NCBI RefSeq assembly: GCF_004210375.1
Contig: NC_134833.1
Location: 145,444,127 to 145,508,126 of the forward strand
DNA: 64,000 nucleotides
Source: Tachypleus tridentatus
Taxonomy: Eukaryota > Arthropoda > Merostomata > Xiphosura > Limulidae
Reading direction: 5' to 3'
Part shown: one piece after another, positions 58,601 through 64,000 of the stretch
How positions within the stretch are numbered: the stretch's first letter is position 1
Layout: every line of letters begins with the position of its first letter
Position numbers and translations under genes: made by a program
The notes under the pieces: model-generated
Database searches by the model: none
Seen by the model: only the letters and a program-made list of their open reading frames with translations
What the model was told of the DNA's origin: nothing

Positions 58601-59675
58601 TGGGACAATAATGTGTTCTAGTTACAACACAAGTAATTGCAAGTGTCTCGAAAAAATACTTAAACAATCACAAATATTTTATATTCCTGTTAAAGCTCAT
58701 TAAAAGACAAGCACGTTGTGATATAATGTCTATAAGCATGTCTATTAAATAAAAACACCTAAACAAAAACTAGCAAAACAATTAGAGTAGAAGCTTCAGG
58801 CCGTTGAAATCGCTCCTTTTGTGTTCTAATTATGCAAAAAAATACAATATTTTTACTATCTATGATAAGAGAATATATTGTTCTTTTACCATAAAGCACC
58901 AGCACTTTATTAGAGGGCGGTGATAATCTAAAATTTCATGGATTAATGAGGGCTACAAACACAGGTCTAATGACCCCTGTTGTAAAATTGAGGATCAGAC
59001 TAAAGGGAGCGTAGGGGGGGGGGGGTGATGTAAGGCGCCTCTGAATCCGAGAGGCCCGAAACTGTCGTTAACTGTACACTAAACATACCCTACGGTCAGC
59101 GCCTTCGGCAGCTAAGGAGAGTAAGGCATTCGACAATAAAACCGGCTAGACATGCATAAGTACAATTGGCGTAGGAAAACCGCACAATGTACACATAAGA
59201 TTGATGCAGCTACAAGCTACAATGGCCTGCCGGATCGAGCTCTCAGTAGTATACGCTTTGGAGTAATATTTTCGAATTTCATGCTATGTTCAATCTGTTG
59301 TGATGAAAATTTTATTTAACCTTACACTACGTATAAGACGTAGGTAGGTTCTGTGATAGTGATTGCAAGCCTTGCATGTATACTTAGGCCTACCGACTGA
59401 TTCTTACGAATTATCACTTAGATCGAAAAGCTTAGAAGCACGCATATATTAAAGATGTAAATTTCGGCTACTGAAAAAGCCTACATCTAGGCATAATTAT
59501 GCAATTCGATTGGTAAGAACACGAGAATCACAAGAACAAACACACAATATGTAGGCCTATGATGCAATAAAACAATTCAACAGACAAAACTGTAGGGGGA
59601 TCATTATATGCACCACACCCCACCTAAAATAAACGGGGGATGTATACCCCCATCCCACCAGGATCTACGCCCCTG
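55651..59675 (-). mobile_element. hAT DNA transposon, TTF-finger type (unit R)
   Basis: Reversed copy with both CAGGGGCGTAGAT termini, at 55651 and 59675. The flanks TCCATAGG and TCCAATTT mirror those of unit L, so the same insertion was copied with its surroundings. At about 4.0 kb it is slightly longer than the L copy because it keeps the region before the C-terminal motif. Confidence 0.85.
56225..58420 (-). pseudogene. hAT transposase, TTF-zinc-finger/ZMYM1-like (unit R)
   Basis: The N-terminal open stretch 58079-58420 differs from L at about 7 of 113 residues and ends at the same stop in the same context. An open stretch at 57296-57691 (131 codons) spans KLPELEDSELTAYL, FALMVDGTQ, CVRYVDENLDVHE and TYDGATNM, the catalytic core. 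The C-terminal part 56285-56560 carries CECERSFSSLRRLKTW. At least three breaks separate these parts. The stop shared with L shows that the copy was dead before the L/R duplication. Confidence 0.85.
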
Positions 59676-59694
59676 TCCAATTTGGCAAACTCTC

Positions 59695-60300
59695 TGTATA
59701 CATGATAAGTATTTCTGCTGACAGTTAATGATTCAATAAAGAAACATGAACATTGGACAGTACATGTTGTCATCATTTCTGTGATCAAGTATTACGACTA
59801 TAGTTTTGGAAGCGTGTGTTTAGGACACCAGTGAACATCGGTTAGGTTCCTTTCAGCTATTACCTGTCCAGCAGAGTCTAGAAAGAACAAGTAATGCATT
59901 CCAAATGCCTAGTAGCACAGTAAACTGCCCCAAATCAAAATTACGGTTTGCCTCAAGAGCAGTTCAGGGTGTAAGATTGGCCTTTCTCCTTGGTATAGCT
60001 TGTCTAAAAGTAGGGGAACACTTTCTCATGGTTTATGACGCTTAAATATACGGCACTGGTAATAGCAGTTTTCCCTTATTTGTATAGTAAAATAAGCACG
60101 TTTTATTTCACCAATCATCAATAACTGTCCATATTTCATCCTGTTGCTAAGTATCTCATCCAGTAAATATTAAAAGTGTGTCGATAAAAGATAAACAAAA
60201 GCATACTTACTTTGAAGATCCCGAGAGCACTGTATCCATAGGACTTGTGTATCTCGGAGAAATTTCGCAACTTCTTAGGATACATTACAAATATATCTGC
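59695..60300 (-). repeat. Unclassified direct repeat, first copy in unit R
   Basis: Mirror of 756-1417. About 90 bases equivalent to L 1270-1360 are missing near 59790, so this copy is shorter than that of unit L. Confidence 0.7.
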
Positions 60301-60879
60301 TGACAGTTCTTAAAGTTATATTTATAAATTACATCAACAAAGATATAATCAAACCTTCAGAATTAGCAATCGTGAAAGTTGGGTGCTTGTTGCAAGGAGA
60401 GAACTTAAAATTCTACTGTAGGATTAACAAAGGTTTGTTGTATGTTATTATAGTGATTTTCATAACAGTCTGGATTTAGGATACCAAAGTGGGAATTTTT
60501 TATTGGTTTATGTTTAAAACTAGAACAAATTGATGACAAAGAGCGTTATAAACTAATCTATATTGACTCTGAAGTTAAAACAAATTGACGAGAGTTGAGG
60601 GTTGTAACAACTCCATTATCTCTCTAAATCTTAATTATAGTTAACGACAAATCTTTTATCACTAAACTTATGCTTCTAATCTTTACTTTGTTCCACAGAT
60701 TTGTTTGATAATACTACTACCCTTACCCTTATTTTTCTGCGGTGATATGCGAACGCGGACTAAGTAGAACCAGTTGGTGGTTTTTTGATCTACTGCACTA
60801 CACGTGCACAAGGGTGTGTTATTTTAAGTAAATATGACACCTAACAGAACATTTAAGTGTTACTTAATGGTTTTGTGGG

Positions 60880-60998
60880 CCATATAAATTCAAATATTGC
60901 GAAACAGTAATTATGGCCATAAACATTCAAATATTACGTAACGGTAATTCTGGCTATATACATTCAAATATTACGTAACGGTAATTCTTGTCATATAA
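60880..60998 (-). repeat. 37-bp tandem repeat, three copies (unit R)
   Basis: Three units around TTACGTAACGGTAATTCT, the reverse complement of the array at the start of unit L and the same copy number as L. Confidence 0.82.
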
Positions 60999-61160
60999 GT
61001 TATGTACTGTATTTAAAGTTTTTATGAACTGCACCTTCCTGGAGTTTAGGATTATATGAGGTTTTATTAATATATTTTAAACATATTTTATGTATCATTA
61101 ATCACAGTTAGCTTCGGCTGTTATAATCTAAAAAATTAATATATTCACTTTTTGGGCGAC

Positions 61161-64000
61161 TTTTTCTGAAAAAGCACATTTATGTAAGCCTTCAAAGTGT
61201 TATTTTAAAATACTTTAAGATACACAAAGAACAACACAGTTTTGAAAGATGCGTTTTGATTTCCAATGTCTTACTAAAATATTTTCATCTTTATTGAAAG
61301 TGTATCTAATTCGTTAGCATTTTGAGTCTCGAGTTATTTTATTTACAGGCATGGTTATGTTAAACTATATTATTCCTCAAAATGTACGAGTATAAATTGA
61401 ATGTTCATAAAATGTCTCCTACTACATTCCAGGATCACAGTCTCTGTTTTCAGTGAGGATGCCCTGTTCAAACTTTACTACTTGATAGGTTGTGGTAAGT
61501 ATTTAAGAATAATACGAATCTTATTTTATTTATTTGTTGTATCTTGCTATGATGGGTTTAGTATTAAGCCTTAGCTACTTGACATCTTTAATTAACTGGT
61601 ACTATATTAACTACTTAATTTAACTCTTCTTACATGGAGCTTAAACATCATACAACTATTGTTTAAGCAGTTTCAACATCATTATTATTACCGTTTTGTT
61701 ATCATCCATGTGTGTGTGTGTTTATCACCAATATTTCTCGAAAACAGTTGGGTAGATTTGAACGAAAGTTAGTATACACTTGGACTATGACCCAACTTAG
61801 AAGTGATTAATATTTGGAGGGCCGATGTCAGAGGTAACAGCGAGTTCACGAAAAAAAATCATATTTGTTACCATTGAGACCGATTTTGTACACTACTTTT
61901 GTTTTATATCTTATACAATAACGAACGGATTTGTTATAACTTTGTAATCATATGTGAAATATTATTACGTATTGTTCGTTGATGTTCATAACGATAAACA
62001 TTCAGACACATTTTCATATGTTTTAAGGACCAAATATGGTCAACGCCATTCAGGTACTGGTATTATTGTTTAAAAAAATCAATATTGTTTTATTATTGAC
62101 TGAGTTAAAGGTATTGCGTTGAGCAGGTTACAAAATCATAATTTAGAATGCACTTAGTTACTGATAAATTTAACGCCATCCTTTTGTTTCGCTTTAAAAC
62201 ATCGTGTAATTATGAATCTGATTTAGGAACATTGTTGTAGATCAGCACTTGGTTGAGTGAGGCCTGTTTTTGGAAAAATAACATTTAAACAAACCTGTTT
62301 CTTTTATAAACAATACAAAACATGGAAACGTACCAACTTGTCGGGATTAATATAAAACATTACACTGAATATTTGGTTTGCGAGTTATTTTTATACGTTT
62401 GATTAACATTATGTTTTGTTTATAATAACAAGCCTTGACTATACCATTTCTTTCCAAATTGAGAATAAAAGATTCTTTAGTCTCAGATGTTAAGAATAAC
62501 AATATGGATGTTAGATAGGTATAAAATTATGAGAAAATAGATATATGAAGTTCAGATAGTAAGACGATGAAGAATATAGATCTAGGTGAGAAGTGGTCGG
62601 TAATTGGGTGTGAAATAGTTAAGAAGACGATTAAAAATAGATGTGGATGTCAAGCAGTCGGCAAGATAATGCAAAATGGAGATGTGAGGGATAGTAGTTA
62701 GAAAATAGGCGAAGAATAAATATTTGGATGTCAAATAGTTAGGAAGACGATTAAAAATACATGTGGATGTCAAGCAGTCGGCAAGATAATGCAAAATGGA
62801 GATGTGAGGGATAAATAGTTAGAAAATAGGTAAAGAACAAATGTTTGGATGTCACATAATTAGCAAGAATTTCAAATTGTAACACGATGAAGAATGGAGA
62901 TTCGGCTGGAAAGTGGTGGGTAATAGAACAAAGAATATATATTTGGGAGTTTAATATATAAAAGGACAAGAATAGAGATTTGAGTGTCAAATAGCTAGAA
63001 AGACGATGAAAAACAGATACGTGGATGTTAAAAGGTCTGTTAGATAATGCAAAATGAAGAACAGAGAAAAATACTCAGAAAAAACGTATGAATAGAGATT
63101 CGGATGTCATATACTTAAAGCAATGAAGAATAAAAATATGGATGTCAAACAGTTAAAAAGTAGATGAACAATAAAGATGTGGAAGCCAGATGGTTATAAA
63201 AATATGAAAAATAGATAGATGAATTTCAAATAGCAAAACGAAAAAGAAGAGATGTTAGTGGAAAGTGGTGGGTAACACAACGAAGATTAGAGATTTGGGT
63301 GATAGATATATAGAATAGGAAGAATAGAGATTTGAGTATCGAATAATTAGGAAAAGGATGAAAAATAGAGGCCTGCATGTGAAGTGATGGGTAGATAATG
63401 GAAAGTGGAGATCAGATGAATAAATTCTTAGCAAAAAGGTTTCAATAGAAATTTGGAACCCAAGTACTTAGCAAGGTGTTGAAGGATAGAGATATGGATG
63501 TCGAACAGTTAATAGATAGGTGAAAAATAAAGATCTGGATGCCAGATTTTTATAAAAATCTCAAGGAGAGGTCTATTAATTTCAAATAGTAAAACGAAGA
63601 ATAGATCTATGAATGGAAAGTGGCGAGTAATACAACGAAGAATACAGATTTGGGTGTTAGATAGTTAGAAAGACGTTCAAGAATGTAGACTTGGAGGTCT
63701 ACTTTCCATTATATAATACAAAATTGAAATATGAGGAACAAATGCTTAGAAAAATCCGAATTAATTGTATTAAAGTGTGTGAAAGAAAGTTTTTTTGGTT
63801 TTAAAGCGAAGTTTAATAGTTTGTTTGAGAAGGAATAGAAATACAGACCGATACACGTTTGGTTATGTATGTACATTACGGGTATCAACACTGAATTACA
63901 GTAGCTGTAGATGCATCTTTCCTTTATTACAATGGAAAAAGCTTTTACGTGGTGCCGTTCAATGAAGTTTCATAAACCAAGGAAAACTTCCGAAATACCA
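61161..64000 (-). repeat. Macro-repeat unit R2 (reversed, start only)
   Basis: Continues beyond unit R in the same orientation with the F segment, the reverse complement of about 23730-25455 of unit L. This shows that the reversed units form a tandem array with a period of about 25.6 kb (35477 to 61063). The flanks match L well at 61160-62560 and 63700-64000. Between them lies an expanded tandem array that is short in L and deleted in R. The window ends inside this unit. Confidence 0.85.
62490..63710 (-). repeat. Satellite-like array of ~40-bp submonomers (unit R2)
   Basis: About 1.2 kb of related units with recurring GATGTCAAATAGTTAG, AAGACGATTAAAAATA, GTGGATGTCAAGCAGTCGGC and AAGATAATGCAAAATGGAGA. 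Near 62620-62830 a block of about 120 bases is repeated almost exactly, while the remaining units have diverged. The flanks match the ends of the contracted array in unit L. No coding potential is suggested, since the open frames on the minus strand are repeat translation. Confidence 0.85.

Larger units (their letters stand above)
35990..61160 (-). repeat. Macro-repeat unit R (complete, reversed)
   Basis: Reverse-complement partner of unit L over its full length. It contains the nested hAT/SINE/hAT block, mariner, LINE and TTF-hAT in mirror order. Differences from L include loss of about 0.7 kb at the minisatellite near 37110, expansion of the 87-bp array, a duplicated 67-base AT-rich segment near 54340-54460, and an extra roughly 57 bases near 55805-55862. 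A linker of about 100 bases at 61064-61160 follows the A end and is included here. Confidence 0.9.

Noticed and set aside
62582-62990. Minus-strand frames with repeated LADCLTSTCIFNRL-like motifs
   Set aside because: They are translations of the satellite-like array, and similar motifs recur because the DNA is tandemly repeated.

Overview
The window is AT-rich, intron-scale, repeat-dominated animal DNA. The commonest repeat is a tRNA-headed SINE whose body (stretches such as GGGTGGTGATGACTAGC and AATTAGGGACGGCTAG, with an (AAAC)n tail) I recognise from memory as abundant in horseshoe crab (Xiphosura) assemblies. No search was run, so the organism call is moderate. I found no intact host gene. 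Every convincing coding stretch belongs to a transposable element: four hAT lineages, one mariner and one Jockey-type LINE.

Large-scale layout. Nearly everything belongs to one macro-repeat unit of about 25 kb, present in several copies that switch orientation at a 500-N gap. Unit L runs forward (1-25455). A second forward unit, L2, starts at 25459 and is cut by the gap (27156-27655). Right of the gap come a partial reversed unit M (27656-35477, with about 0.5 kb of spacer to 35989), a complete reversed unit R (35990-61160), and the start of a further reversed unit R2 (61161-64000). L mirrors R, and L2 mirrors M. Small markers show two subtypes in mirror order: type 1 (L), type 2 (L2), gap, type 2 (M), type 1 (R). 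This is either a true giant palindrome built by inverting a tandem dimer, or two haplotypes of a tandem locus scaffolded head to head.

Contents of one unit, in L order: a 37-bp tandem repeat; a roughly 660-bp unclassified direct repeat whose second copy is split by a TTF-finger hAT transposon (TIR CAGGGGCGTAGAT); a 33-bp minisatellite; a Jockey-type LINE remnant; six SINE insertions; a degenerate 32-bp tandem array; an 87-bp tandem repeat; a KIAA1586-like hAT remnant; a three-level nest (an old hAT holding a full-length SINE, which holds a younger BED-finger hAT, each layer with recognisable target-site duplications); a mariner fossil; a GC-rich 60-bp minisatellite; and a satellite-like array of about 40-bp submonomers. 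Unit M has lost the LINE block. Tandem arrays differ strongly in copy number between units.

The TEs do not form a pathway. They are a stratified record: old hATs and SINEs came first, then insertions into them, then copying of the whole 25-kb block with its dead passengers. The best preserved coding sequence is the BED-finger hAT transposase (18281-20006 and 40514-42258), which is broken differently in the two units.
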